This document shows, piece after piece, positions 1-10,481 of a DNA stretch of 64,000 nucleotides (its first letter is position 1; each line of letters opens with the position of its first letter). The notes below the pieces were generated by a model, which had not been told where the DNA came from, ran no database searches, and worked only from the letters and a program-made list of their open reading frames with translations. Position numbers and translations under genes: made by a program. Location: NCBI RefSeq assembly GCF_936916975.1, contig NZ_CAKZGO010000041.1:62001-126000 (forward strand), read 5' to 3'. The DNA comes from an uncultured Dongia sp. GTDB lineage: Bacteria > Pseudomonadota > Alphaproteobacteria > Dongiales > Dongiaceae.

Positions 1-1
1 G

Positions 2-445
2 ACGCGTTTCAACGGCGAATCCTTGCTCGATGGCACGACAGCCTTCTCGACCGGTGTCGACTTCCTGCTCGGAACCGACGCCGCGACCGATTCACTGACT
101 GTTACGATCAACGATCTTGATTCCACAGCCTTGACCCTGAACGCCTCGACTGTCGACACTCAGGCCAATGCCGACACGGCCGCAGCGGCCATCGATGCGG
201 CGATCGATCTGGTGCTGACTGCCCGTGCCAGCATCGGCGCTCAGATGTCGCGTTTCGACTATCGTGGCCAGATGATCGACACATCGATCGAAAACCTGAG
301 TGGTGCCCAATCGGCGATCATGGATGCTGACGTCGCCGAGGAACAGTCCAACTTGACGACGGCCGAAGTGCTGACCGACGCCAGTATCTCGGCGCTGAGT
401 CATGCCAATGATATGGCGACGCGTCTGTCGAAGTTGCTGCAGTAG
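2..445 (+). CDS. Flagellin, C-terminal part (5' end outside window)
   Basis: Open frame from window start; C-terminal flagellin signature ARASIGAQMSRFDYRGQMIDTSIENLSGAQSAIMDADVAEEQSNLTTAEVL...ATRLSKLLQ; followed by fliD/fliS. Confidence 0.93.
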   Translation, partial: TRFNGESLLDGTTAFSTGVDFLLGTDAATDSLTVTINDLDSTALTLNASTVDTQANADTAAAAIDAAIDLVLTARASIGAQMSRFDYRGQMIDTSIENLSGAQSAIMDADVAEEQSNLTTAEVLTDASISALSHANDMATRLSKLLQ

Positions 446-545
446 AGCGTGACGTCCGGACGGGCAGGCAGTGATCCAACCAACCTGCCCGTCCCGATCG
501 CGTTGCAAAGGCACTCGATAGAAGGCGATACAGAAAGGTGTGATC

Positions 546-2222
546 ATGACGGTCATCTCTGGAGCAACCAGCGGCGTTTCGGCCGTTACGTCGGCGAGCA
601 CCAGCCTCGATACCGAAACATTGATCGCAAATGCCGTCGCCGTGCGCGAGGTAGCGTCAGACACCATCGAGCTCAAGATCACGGCTGCCGAGACTAAGGT
701 CAGCGCCTATGAGGAACTGGAAGCACTTTTGCTGACGCTCTCCGACGCGGCGGACGCGCTGCGCAATCCGGCCTCGTTAACAGAGACAGATGCGTTCGAA
801 GATCGGTCGGTATCATTGACGGCGACCGGGTCGTCGGACGCGACCGACATCATGGGGGCGTCGGTCAGTGCCAATGCGGAAGTCGCGAGCTACAGCATTG
901 TCGTCGAGCAGATAGCGACAGCCCATAAGATCGCGGCCGATAGCACATCCAGTCGAGCAGACGCCCTGACATTGGAAGGCACGTTCACGCTCGCCGCTGG
1001 TGACCATGGTGTCGTTTCGATCGACGTAACCAGCGACATGTCGCTGGATGAGGTTGCGGAAGCGATCAACGCAGAAAGCGATGACACCGGCGTTACGGCG
1101 TCGGTTCTCAAATTATCCGACGACTCCTACATGTTGATTCTGACGGCAAGTGACACGAATGCGACGATCTCGCTCAGCGACACCGGCGGTACCGTACTTG
1201 AGTCTCTCGGGTTGGTGACTGCCAGTGGCGAGATCGGCAACGAATTGCAGAGTGCCCAGGCGGCGATACTGAGCGTCGACGGGATGTCGGTAACGAGGTC
1301 AACTAACGAAATCGATGACCTCATCGACAACGTGACCATCTACCTTTACGCAGGCGACGAAGATACCACGATCACGTTGGATATCGGTGCCGATCTGAGC
1401 GGTATCAACACGTCGATCTCGGACTTTGTCGACGCCTATAATGCTGTCCGCGACTTCATTCTGACGCAACAGGAAGTCAGCTCGGATGGCGAAGCAGCGG
1501 ATACGGCCGTTCTATATGGCGATGCTTTGATACGCAGCCTCAGCAACGATCTTTCCAGCTTGCTATCGTCGAGCGCCGGTGATGATAGCGTCGTTCTGGC
1601 GACGATCGGCATCACCTTGGATGCGGAAAACAAGCTGACGATTGACAGCACCGTCCTTGCTGACGCACTCGCTTCCGATCTCGACACGGTACAGGCATTG
1701 TTTCGGTTTGAAGCGGAGACGTCATCCAGCAAGCTCGCCGTGATCGACAGCGGCTCGGACGGCGGGTCGGGCGACTTTACCCTGGACATTACGGTCGACA
1801 CGGACGGCAACATTGTCAGTGCCGGCATTGGCGGCGACACCAGTCTGTTCAACGTTTCCGGCAACCGGGTAGAAGGTGCCGAGGGAACGGAATATGAAGG
1901 GATCGTTTTTGCCTACATTGGCGCGGAATCTGCATCAATCGACGTATCGATCACGCGGGGGATAGCGCAGAAACTTTCAGACATAATCGTCGACTATGCA
2001 GGGACATATTCCGGTGCCGACGGATCTCGAGTAACGACGCAGGTCGACAGCTTGAACGACAGCATCAGCGATATGGAGACCGAGGTCAGCAACATTCAGC
2101 AACGAACCGAAGATTACCGGGCCTGGCTGACCGAATATTACGCGCGCATTGAGGCGCAGATCAACGCAGCCAGCCGATTGCGCGAGCAATTGGCAGTCCT
2201 ACTGGCTGACGATGACGATTGA
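546..2222 (+). CDS. fliD: Flagellar hook-associated protein 2 (filament cap)
   Basis: N-terminus ISGATSGVSAVTSASTSLDTETLIANAVAVREVASDTIELKITAAETKVSAYEELEALLLTLSDAADALRNP and C-terminal coiled coil; located between flagellin and fliS. ATG at 546 preferred over GTG at 540. Confidence 0.88.
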   Translation: MTVISGATSGVSAVTSASTSLDTETLIANAVAVREVASDTIELKITAAETKVSAYEELEALLLTLSDAADALRNPASLTETDAFEDRSVSLTATGSSDATDIMGASVSANAEVASYSIVVEQIATAHKIAADSTSSRADALTLEGTFTLAAGDHGVVSIDVTSDMSLDEVAEAINAESDDTGVTASVLKLSDDSYMLILTASDTNATISLSDTGGTVLESLGLVTASGEIGNELQSAQAAILSVDGMSVTRSTNEIDDLIDNVTIYLYAGDEDTTITLDIGADLSGINTSISDFVDAYNAVRDFILTQQEVSSDGEAADTAVLYGDALIRSLSNDLSSLLSSSAGDDSVVLATIGITLDAENKLTIDSTVLADALASDLDTVQALFRFEAETSSSKLAVIDSGSDGGSGDFTLDITVDTDGNIVSAGIGGDTSLFNVSGNRVEGAEGTEYEGIVFAYIGAESASIDVSITRGIAQKLSDIIVDYAGTYSGADGSRVTTQVDSLNDSISDMETEVSNIQQRTEDYRAWLTEYYARIEAQINAASRLREQLAVLLADDDD

Positions 2223-2249
2223 GGGTGAATTGATACCTGGGGGATTGGA

Positions 2250-2696
2250 ATGAAGATGCGACCTGTTACAGCGGCGCGCGCCTATCGATCTGCGCATGCC
2301 GGTTCAGGTGTTCTTGACATCGTTGTCGCAGTTTACGATGCCGTCATTGTAGATCTGCTGCGCGCACATGAAGCGCGTACGGCCGGGCAGCTGGATGTGG
2401 AGTTCAAACTGCTGCAGAACGCGTCTCGCCTCGCGCTGGGCCTATACGCTTCCCTCGATCGGCGGCTTCAGGCGCCGGTTGTCGCGTCCCTGCAGGGCTT
2501 CTACCTAACCATGAGCTTCCAGATCCTGGCAATTCCGCGCGGTCCTGATCCGGCCAGAGCTGCTGCCAGGCTGCTTTTGCAATTGCGGGCCATGCGTGAC
2601 GCCTGGCGGCAGGTCCTGGGCCAGTTACCTGCAGCCGCTGGTGCGCAACGGGCGCCTCTGGCGGCGGAGATCAATGACCTCAATGTCCTTCTCTAA
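2250..2696 (+). CDS. fliS: Flagellar export chaperone FliS-like protein
   Basis: AYRSAHAGSGVLDIVVAVYDAVIVDLLRAHEA helical FliS-like pattern; directly downstream of fliD. Confidence 0.75.
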   Translation: MKMRPVTAARAYRSAHAGSGVLDIVVAVYDAVIVDLLRAHEARTAGQLDVEFKLLQNASRLALGLYASLDRRLQAPVVASLQGFYLTMSFQILAIPRGPDPARAAARLLLQLRAMRDAWRQVLGQLPAAAGAQRAPLAAEINDLNVLL

Positions 2697-3348
2697 GCCA
2701 CTCGATGCGGGCCTGGCCACGGATACTGCTGTTTTGGCGGGTCGTGTGCTGACCGCTCGGCACCGCGCCGCGGCGACCGATAGCGCCATGGCGGATGAGG
2801 ATCTGCTTGAGCTGATGCGCCAAGGGGATGAGCCCGCATTCCGGCTCCTCGTGACAAGGCATGTGTACCGAGCGCAACGCCTCGCCATGCGCTTGCTGGG
2901 TGAGGCCTCCCTCGCGGAAGACGTCGTGCAGGAGGTTTTTCTGCAGATTTGGGTGAAGCGTGATAAATGGCGGCGCACCAACGCCAAGTTCACGTCCTGG
3001 CTGTTTCGCGTCATCTTCAATCGATGCATGGATGTTCGGCGCAAACGACGCGACGTCGCCATGGGTGCCATCGACGAGCCAGCCGATGACCAGGTCGATG
3101 CCGTCACTCGGATATACCGCAGCCATGTCATGCGCCGGCTTCGGGGTGCTATGGCCTTGCTCCCTGGATCACAATATGTTGCCTTGTTTCTGAGTTACCA
3201 CGAAGGCTATAGTACGAAAGATACTGCTACAGCGATGGGTATCTCGGTACTAGCCGCAGAGTCGCTCCTAAAGAGGGGCCGACAGAACCTTAGGGACCAA
3301 TTAAAACGGGACCGCCTCAATGTGCAGCAAGCCTTTCCCGACTCATGA
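2674..3348 (+). CDS. RNA polymerase sigma factor, ECF/sigma-70 family
   Basis: Sigma region 2 (DEPAFRLLVTRHVYRAQRLAMRLLGEASLAEDVVQEVFLQIWVKRDKWR...FTSWLFRVIFNRCMDVRR) and region 4 (ALLPGSQYVALFLSYHEGYSTKDTATAMGISVLAAESLLKRGRQNLR). Start 2674 preferred (GGAG upstream); overlaps fliS. Confidence 0.9.
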   Translation: MTSMSFSKPLDAGLATDTAVLAGRVLTARHRAAATDSAMADEDLLELMRQGDEPAFRLLVTRHVYRAQRLAMRLLGEASLAEDVVQEVFLQIWVKRDKWRRTNAKFTSWLFRVIFNRCMDVRRKRRDVAMGAIDEPADDQVDAVTRIYRSHVMRRLRGAMALLPGSQYVALFLSYHEGYSTKDTATAMGISVLAAESLLKRGRQNLRDQLKRDRLNVQQAFPDS

Positions 3349-3784
3349 GGCGCTTCCTCAAGAAGTCACGACACTCCAGGAATTCGAACAAGATCTAGAC
3401 CGGCTCGGTGGTGACCTCAGCCGCTGGCCTGCGGACAAATCGCACAATGCTCAGAAATTGCTCGCGGGGTCGCCCGCGGCGCGAGCGGCGCTGGCGGACG
3501 CGCAATTGGTCGACGACTTCTTGGCGTCCCGTCCGTCGATGCCCAGTGACAATGCCCTCGCCGAACGAATCTTCGCGCTTCAGCGCGCTGCGGACGCAGA
3601 AGCGCTGTCCTTGCCATCGTCGGTTGGGGGGCGGCTTGCCTGGTCCTTCGGCCTCCGTCAGGCAGCTCTCTACGTGGCTGTGGGGGCCATTGGCTTGGCG
3701 TCGGGCTGGCTGGCGATGCCGGCGCAACCTGTCTACGACGTTTCGGGCATCTTCATGCTCTGTGCGGATATCTTTTATCTCTGA
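3320..3784 (+). CDS. Putative membrane-anchored anti-sigma-like protein
   Basis: Overlaps the sigma gene 3' end by 29 nt; soluble N-terminus plus one hydrophobic segment (AALYVAVGAIGLASGWLAMPA). Function inferred from position. Confidence 0.5.
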   Translation: MCSKPFPTHEALPQEVTTLQEFEQDLDRLGGDLSRWPADKSHNAQKLLAGSPAARAALADAQLVDDFLASRPSMPSDNALAERIFALQRAADAEALSLPSSVGGRLAWSFGLRQAALYVAVGAIGLASGWLAMPAQPVYDVSGIFMLCADIFYL

Positions 3785-3814
3785 TTCCTGCCATTCGAGT
3801 CCGGACTGACCTGC

Positions 3815-4264
3815 ATGCACAACCCTTTCACTGGCAAGAACGCACCCAAATGGTTGCTGGCATCTCTGCTGCTCAACATGTTCTTGCTGGGCGGTGCAGC
3901 GGCCCCGTTGTTTTTTCAACCCATCCCGAGCCCGCCGCCGCTGACGCCCCCACCGCCGCGATTGATGGTCGAACGCTTGTCGGAATCCCTCTCAGATGAT
4001 GGGCGTCATGACTTGCTGCGGGCGCTGGATGAGGCGCAACCGCAGCTCGATCAGTTGTTTGATGCCCTGAACCGTACGCAGAATGATCTGATGGATGTGT
4101 TCGCCGCTGAGACATTCGATGAGTCCGGTTATCGCCAGGCACTCGACAATCGCAAGGCAGCCGCAGACGAATTTTTCTCGCGCATGTCGGATTTCTTCAT
4201 GCAAGCCGGAAAAGACTTGTCCGTCCAAGATCGCCGCCGCATCACCGAGCGCGGCCGGATCTAG
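3815..4264 (+). CDS. Periplasmic heavy-metal-sensor-like (CnrX/ZraP-type) protein
   Basis: N-terminal TM (WLLASLLLNMFLLGGAAAPLFF), Pro-rich linker, helical hairpin LSDDGRHDLLRALDEAQPQLDQLFDALNRTQNDLMDVFAAETFDESGYRQALDNRKAAADEFFSRM. Confidence 0.6.
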   Translation: MHNPFTGKNAPKWLLASLLLNMFLLGGAAAPLFFQPIPSPPPLTPPPPRLMVERLSESLSDDGRHDLLRALDEAQPQLDQLFDALNRTQNDLMDVFAAETFDESGYRQALDNRKAAADEFFSRMSDFFMQAGKDLSVQDRRRITERGRI

Positions 4265-5307
4265 TCGACAGGTGTCTTTGCAACGCCCTCAGCGAGCATA
4301 GCTGCACTGGAGGCCTTGCCTCCCGACAGGGGTGCATGTCATTCGCGGCCGAAGTCTGCCGGCATTCCGTAACTGATGCGGAACGAAGCGCGCTACCAAG
4401 GATCGGGCGCGACGTGGCATCGAGTGTGATCGAGTTTTCCAAGGCCCGACGTAGCATTGTCATCATATCGCCGATCGCTTCGTCGGCGTCGTCGGTCACA
4501 ATAAAGTCTCGCGTTTTCATTAAATTATTGGTGGTCTAACTTGTGAAGCTGTGAAACCATACGCTTCGATTTCAAGAAGCCGAACTGACAAGAGTCGATC
4601 GGGCGTTCCCCATCGTCAGGGCTGTGACCGGCCCGCAACGATCGCAGTGCTGTGACCAGCTCAGAAAGATCATTTGCCTGGGATCAAGTGCCAGGAGTTC
4701 AGGGCGTGTTGGCGCCCAGTGAAAATTTCTTCGGTGTGCGGTGTCGGCGCGAGGTGAACGATGGCCACTCTAAATGGGTCCGGTGGTAACAAATCCTTCT
4801 CGATCGCTCTTGGCGACAATTTGACGATTGATGCCTTTGGCGCCTTCGGCGTGGGAGCGACGCCAGCAGCGTCGGGCGAACTTGATACGCTGGTGTTCAG
4901 CGGTTCTGGCCTCTCGGCCGCCAACATGATCCTGACGCAGTCTGGGCCCAACGTCGTCGTCACGTTCACCGGCATTGCCAATACCAGCGTGATACTCACG
5001 AGTACCACGCTCGAAATGCTGGAGAACGCCGCCATCTTGGGAAATTTCCAATTCAATGGCGAAAGTGCGGTAACCGACAGCGTCGACGTATGGAGCGCAT
5101 CGCAGGTGCAAAGCACCGTCGATCAGGCGAATGTCAAAACGTTCCTAAATGCGCTGTCGAATGAGGTCAGCGGCAAGGACGGCAGCAATGATGTCATTAA
5201 TGGGTTGGATGGAAACGACCATCTAATAGGTGGGTCTGGCAACGACATACTGCGTGGCGGCGCCGGCAACGACACGCTGGATGGCGGTTCGGGCAACGAC
5301 CGCATGG

Positions 5308-5950
5308 AGGGCGGTAGGGGTAACGATATCTACATCGTGGATTCTGCCGGCGACCACGTGGTGGAAAGCACGCCGAATTCCCAGGACGGCGGTTGGTCGG
5401 ACGAGGTGCGCAGTTCCATCAGCTTCAGCCTCGCGAGCCTGCCGAATATTGAACGACTGGTTCTAACCGGGACGGCCGATACCAACGGAATCGGTAATTC
5501 CGGTCACAACTTCATCAAGGGCAATACGGGCGACAATATTCTCAAGGGCGGTGGCGGGAATGACAAGCTGACCGGCGATGATGGCAACGACACGCTGGAT
5601 GGCGGCACAGGCTACGACATTCTGACCGGTGGCCGGGGCAATGACATCTACATCGTGGACTCGATCCATGACGTGGTGGTGGAAAATGTACCGAATTCAA
5701 CGAATGGCGGTTGGTCGGACGAGGTACGCAGTTCTGTCAGCTTCAGCCTGGCAGGGTTGCAAAACGTCGAGCGACTGGTCCTAACCGGGACGGCCGACAT
5801 CAATGGAATCGGCAATTCCGGCCATAACTTCGTCAAGGGCAATGTGGGCGACAACGTCCTTAAGGGCGGTAACGGGAATGACAAACTGGCCGGCGAGGAT
5901 GGGAACGACACGTTGGACGGCGGTACTGGCCACGACACTCTGACCGGCGG
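5308..5950 (+). repeat. Two tandem ~315-bp coding repeats inside the RTX gene
   Basis: GRGNDIYIVDS..D.VVE..PNS..GGWSDEVRSS.SFSLA.L.N.ERLVLTGTAD.NGIGNSGHNF.KGN.GDN.LKGG occurs twice, offset by about 315 bp. Confidence 0.85.
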
Positions 5951-6529
5951 CCAGGGGACGACATGCTTATCGGCGGCGCTGGATTTGATACGGCGGTCTT
6001 TTCCGGTCTCCATGAGGACTATTCCTTCGACTCAGATGAAGGCATGCTCGTCGTCACCCATTATAATCCCGACGGCAGCTTCGAAACTGACCATTTGACG
6101 GGGATCGAAGCGCTGAAATTTGACGACGTAACGATCCATCCGCCGACCTCGATCCAGGACATCGATATTTCTGCCAACAGCGTTGTGGAAGGCGCTGCAA
6201 CTGGCACGTTGATCGGGATTACTGCAAGCGCCGGAAATCCTGATGGCGGCCCTGTTTTCTATAGCCTCGTCGGCGGTGCGGTCGGCATATTCGCAATCGA
6301 CGAGAATACCGGCGTCATCGCCGTCGCGGATGGCCAGGCCCTCGATTTCGAAGCCAATGTTTCGCGCGAAATTATTGTGCGCGCCTCGTCCTCCAATGGA
6401 CTTTTTACGAAACAGACCTTCACGGTTACGATCGCGGACATTGCCGGAGATGGCTTGTTGGTCATCGACCTCGCCGAGCTGGATAGGTCTCACGGTTTCA
6501 AGATTTCAGGCACGTACAACGCTAGCGGC

Positions 6530-7900
6530 GACAATGTCAGTTCGGCCGGCGACTTCAATGGCGATGGCATTGACGACGTGATGATTGGAGCCTTGTTCGC
6601 TGACCCCTTGGGCCGCAGCGAGGCGGGCGAAGTCTATGTAATCTATGGGAAGGCAGGGGGAACCGGCGACATAGATTTAGACACATTGACGGCGGATCAG
6701 GGTTTCGAGATTCTCGGTGCGTTGCCCGGCGGCCATGTCGGCGATTCCGTAAGCTCAGCAGGCGACGTCAACGGCGACGGCTATGACGATCTCATTATCG
6801 GCGCTGTTCTCGCGGATCCTCCGGGTCGAAGCGATGCCGGTCAATCCTATGTCATCTACGGAACTGCGAACGGTCCTGGTGATATCGATCTTGCAACGCT
6901 GACAGCGGCGCAAGGTTTCCGAGTAACAGGTGCTGCTGTTGGTGACTTCAGCGGTTTCGCTGTGGCGGGTGCCGGCGACCTGAATGGCGATGGAATAGAC
7001 GATCTCGTCGTCGGTACGCTTGGCGCGGATGCACTCGGTCGAAGCGATGCGGGAAAGGCCCACATTATCTATGGCAAGGAAGGTGGTCTCGGCGATATTG
7101 ACTTGGCTGCGTTAACGACGGATCAAGGTTTCACGATATCAGGCGCGGCCGCGGGAGATCTCGCCGGTAGAACCGTGGATACGGCGGGCGATATCAACGG
7201 TGACGGCATTGACGATCTTATCATTGGCGCCAATCCGGCGGCAGGACCATACGGCCAGTCTGCTCTCGCTCATTCATATGTGATTTATGGCACGAATGGG
7301 GGCCATAGTGACATTGATCTCGCCACACTGACGGCAGCGCAAGGCTTTACGATTACGGCTGATCCTGCATTTGACTATGGCGCGTATTCGGTGAGTTCGG
7401 CAGGTGATGTCAACGGCGATGGCATCGACGATATCGTTATCGGCGCACCGAACGATCACTTTGGTTTTGGCCGTGCCAATCTAGGACATGCTTACCTGGT
7501 TTATGGGAAGGAAGGCGGGCTGGGCGACATAGAGTTGGCCGCGCTGACGCCATATGATGGTTTCAAGATCACGGGCAGCGCGTTATTCGACAACGCCGGC
7601 TGCTCCGTGAGCTCAGCTGGTGACGTCAACGGCGATGGCATTGACGATATCATCGTCGGTGCGTTCTATGCAGACGCGGCAGGCCGCATCTATTCTGGCG
7701 AATCCTATGTCATCTACGGTCTTAACTACACTCAAGGCGCGCTTGACGAAATTGATCTCGCCGCGTTGACGGCAAACAGGGGTTTCAAGATTGCGGGTGA
7801 GGAGTCCTTCGATTTCAGTGGCCGGTCGGTCAGCGCCGCCGGCGACGTCAATGGCGATGGATTTGACGACGTCATCGTTGCTGAGACGTTTACCGGCGAA
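6530..7900 (+). repeat. FG-GAP repeat block 1 (about 7 units of ~210 bp)
   Basis: Repeated SSAGDVNGDGIDDLIIGA...AGxSYVIYG...DIDLATLTAAQGFxI units. Confidence 0.85.
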
Positions 7901-8539
7901 TCCCATGTGATTTATGGCGGCAACTTCACTGGCTCGGTCACCCATCCGGGCACCACTGGCAAAGACACGTAGAGCGGGACGGCGGCAGACGAGACGTTCG
8001 TCGGCGGGCTTGGCAATGACGTTCTCAACGGCGGTGGCGGCGCGGATGCATTCCATGGCGGCGCCGGCAATGACGAAATCATCCTTGGTGCCGGCGATCC
8101 GGTGCGGATCGATGGAGGAAATGGCATCGACACCGTTAAGGGCGACGGGTTCGGCGCGCATTTGAGTCTGACCGAGAATCTGCGTGGTCGGTTCCAGGAT
8201 ATCGAGATCGTGGATCTCAGCGGGACCGAGGCCAACAACCTCTCGCTCGACCGCGCGAACGTGACGCAGCTTGCTGGTTCAAACGGCAGCTCCTTTGGTG
8301 CCAATACGCTGCTGGTACGGGGTGATGCGGAGGATGTTCTCACCTTTGCCGATGCCGGTTGGGTGGAAGGCGGTGTCGTCGTCAATCCATACGGTAAAGC
8401 GGGTAGCTATACGTCGTGGACCAACGGAACGGCCACCGTGTTACTCGAGACAGGTGTCGGCGTATCTGCGAACAATATCGACTTGGCGACGCTGACGGCG
8501 TCCTTGGGATTCAAGATCTCCGGTGCGGCAGACGTTGGT

Positions 8540-9830
8540 TCAGCTGGCGACATCAACGCCGATGGCATCGACGATCTGGTTGTCAGCGCCGACCAATCCT
8601 ACGTGATCTTCGGCCAGGCCGGGGGATCGGGCGACATCGATCTGGCCACCTTGACTTCGAGCCAGGGCTTTATCATCTCCCGCACCGCGGCAGGAGACGA
8701 GAGCGGGCTGGACGCGCGCTTGGCTGGCGACGTCAACGGCGACGGGATCGATGATCTCATCGTTGGGGCAGCTTTTGCTGATACCGCCGGTGGCGCCGAT
8801 GCTGGCGAGTCTTATGTCGTCTTCGGCAAGGAAGGCGGGCCGAATAGTTTCGATGTGACCACCATGTCTGCAGCGCAGGGGTTCAAGATCTCCGGAGCCG
8901 CGGCCGACGATTGGAGCGGCCTTGCTTCGTGTTCTGCAGGTGATTTCAATGGCGATGGCGTCGGCGACATCCTCGTCAGCGCCCGCAATGCCGACCCCTT
9001 TGGCAGATACTATGCCGGCGAATCCTATGTGATTTATGGCAAGCAAGGTGGTTCCGGCGATATCGATCTGGCTGCGCTGACAGTGGCCGAGGGTTTCAAG
9101 ATCTCGGGCGCCAATTCCCTTCACTATAGCGGCTGGTCTCTAAGTTCTGCAGGTGACGTCAATGGCGATGGGCTCGACGACGTCATCGTCGGTGCGCCCA
9201 TCGCGGGCGCCCAAGTTGGCTTTGCTTATGTGATCTATGGCCAAGAAGGCGGATCGAGCGATATCGATTTAGCCGCTTTGACGACAGACCACGGCTTCAG
9301 GATCAGCGGCTTCGACAACGACGACTTCGTCGGTAATTCGGTGAGTGGAGCGGGCGATATCAACGGCGACGGTATCGATGATTTTGTCGTCGGGGCCTAT
9401 CGTGGCGGATATGGCGCGTCCGGCTTGGCCTACTTCGTCTATGGCAAGGAGGGCGGGTTAGGCAATGTCGATCTCACGACACTGACAGCCGACCAAGGTG
9501 TCAAAGCCTTTGGCTTTGACGTAAACGACGTGAATGCGCAAATCGGTCGGTCTGTCAGTTTGGCGGGCGACGTGAATGGCGATGGCATCGATGACGTAAT
9601 CATCGGTGCGCCACGTATTGATGCGCTGGGGCGGGAGCGCTCAGGCGAATCTTATTTGATCTATGGCAGAGAAGGTAGTGGTGGCGATATTAATCTTGAG
9701 ACGCTCACCATGGAGCAGGGTTTCAGAATCTCGGGTGCTGCCGCGTATGACCGAAGTGGCCTGACGGTGAGTGCCGCGGGCGACATCAACGGTGACGGTC
9801 GCCGATTTGATCGTGGGTGCTCCTTATGCT
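8540..9830 (+). repeat. FG-GAP repeat block 2 (about 7 units of ~210 bp)
   Basis: Same repeat as block 1: SAGDINADGIDDLVVSA, LAGDVNGDGIDDLIVGA, SAGDFNGDGVGDILVSA and others. Confidence 0.85.
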
Positions 9831-10481
9831 GGTTCGGTCGCCGGCGAATCCTATGTGATCTATGGTGGCAATTTCACGGCGTCGGTGACACATATGGGAA
9901 CATCGGGCGATGATTTTCTTCCTGGAACCTCAATTGGTGAGACCTTCGTCGGCGGCCTGGGTAACGACGTGCTGACGGGCGGCGGCGGAGGCGATGCCTT
10001 CCAGGGGGGCGCCGGCGATGACGAAATCCACGTATCCGATGGCGCGTTCCGCAAGGTGGATGGTGGGGGCGGATTCGACATCCTCCATCTCGATTTTGCC
10101 GGCGCGATCGATTTCGGGAACATCGATAGAGACACGGCGACAGCGGATCACACCAAGATTCGCAGTATCGAGAGTATCGACGTGGACAACGGACTTGCGA
10201 ACCAGTTGACGCTGTACGTCTCAGATCTGCTGGAGATCGATGCCGGCGGACCAGATCTTGGCGGCGCGGCGACGTTAGACAATGTCCTGAAGATCGATGG
10301 CAATATCGGCGATTCTCTGTTGCTCGATCCAGCGGATGACTGGGGGCTGCCGATAGCACGACCATGGCGGGATATGCGATTTACACCGCCGGAAATGTCA
10401 AGATTGCGGTCGATCAGGATATTGTCGCGGCAGTGGCCTGACTGAGGGAAAGCGACAGATTTTGGAATGACCCCTTGCGGG

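Larger units (their letters stand above)
4761..10441 (+). pseudogene. Large RTX / cadherin-like / FG-GAP repeat protein with disrupted frame
   Basis: ORFs 4761..6098, 5963..7972, 8102..9913 and 9771..10445 form one continuous homologous protein. Apparent breaks: -1 at about 5957, in-frame TAG 7970-7972, -2 or +1 at about 9797, -1 in a G-run at about 10342-10346. GGxGNDxLxGG RTX nonapeptides and repeated DVNGDGIDDxIVGA FG-GAP motifs. Confidence 0.75.

Noticed and set aside
4242-4520. 92-aa minus-strand ORF in the gap before the RTX gene
   Set aside because: No recognisable domain, overlaps the end of a supported plus-strand gene, and lies in a region likely to be non-coding or promoter.
5945-5965. 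Programmed ribosomal frameshift at the first RTX break
   Set aside because: No slippery heptamer or downstream pseudoknot recognised, and three additional lesions downstream would also need explanation; indel in a G-run is simpler.
5200-9900. Regular DNA repeats that could suggest a CRISPR-like or satellite array
   Set aside because: Repeats are in-frame RTX nonapeptides and FG-GAP units with degenerate third positions, not short identical repeats separated by unique spacers.
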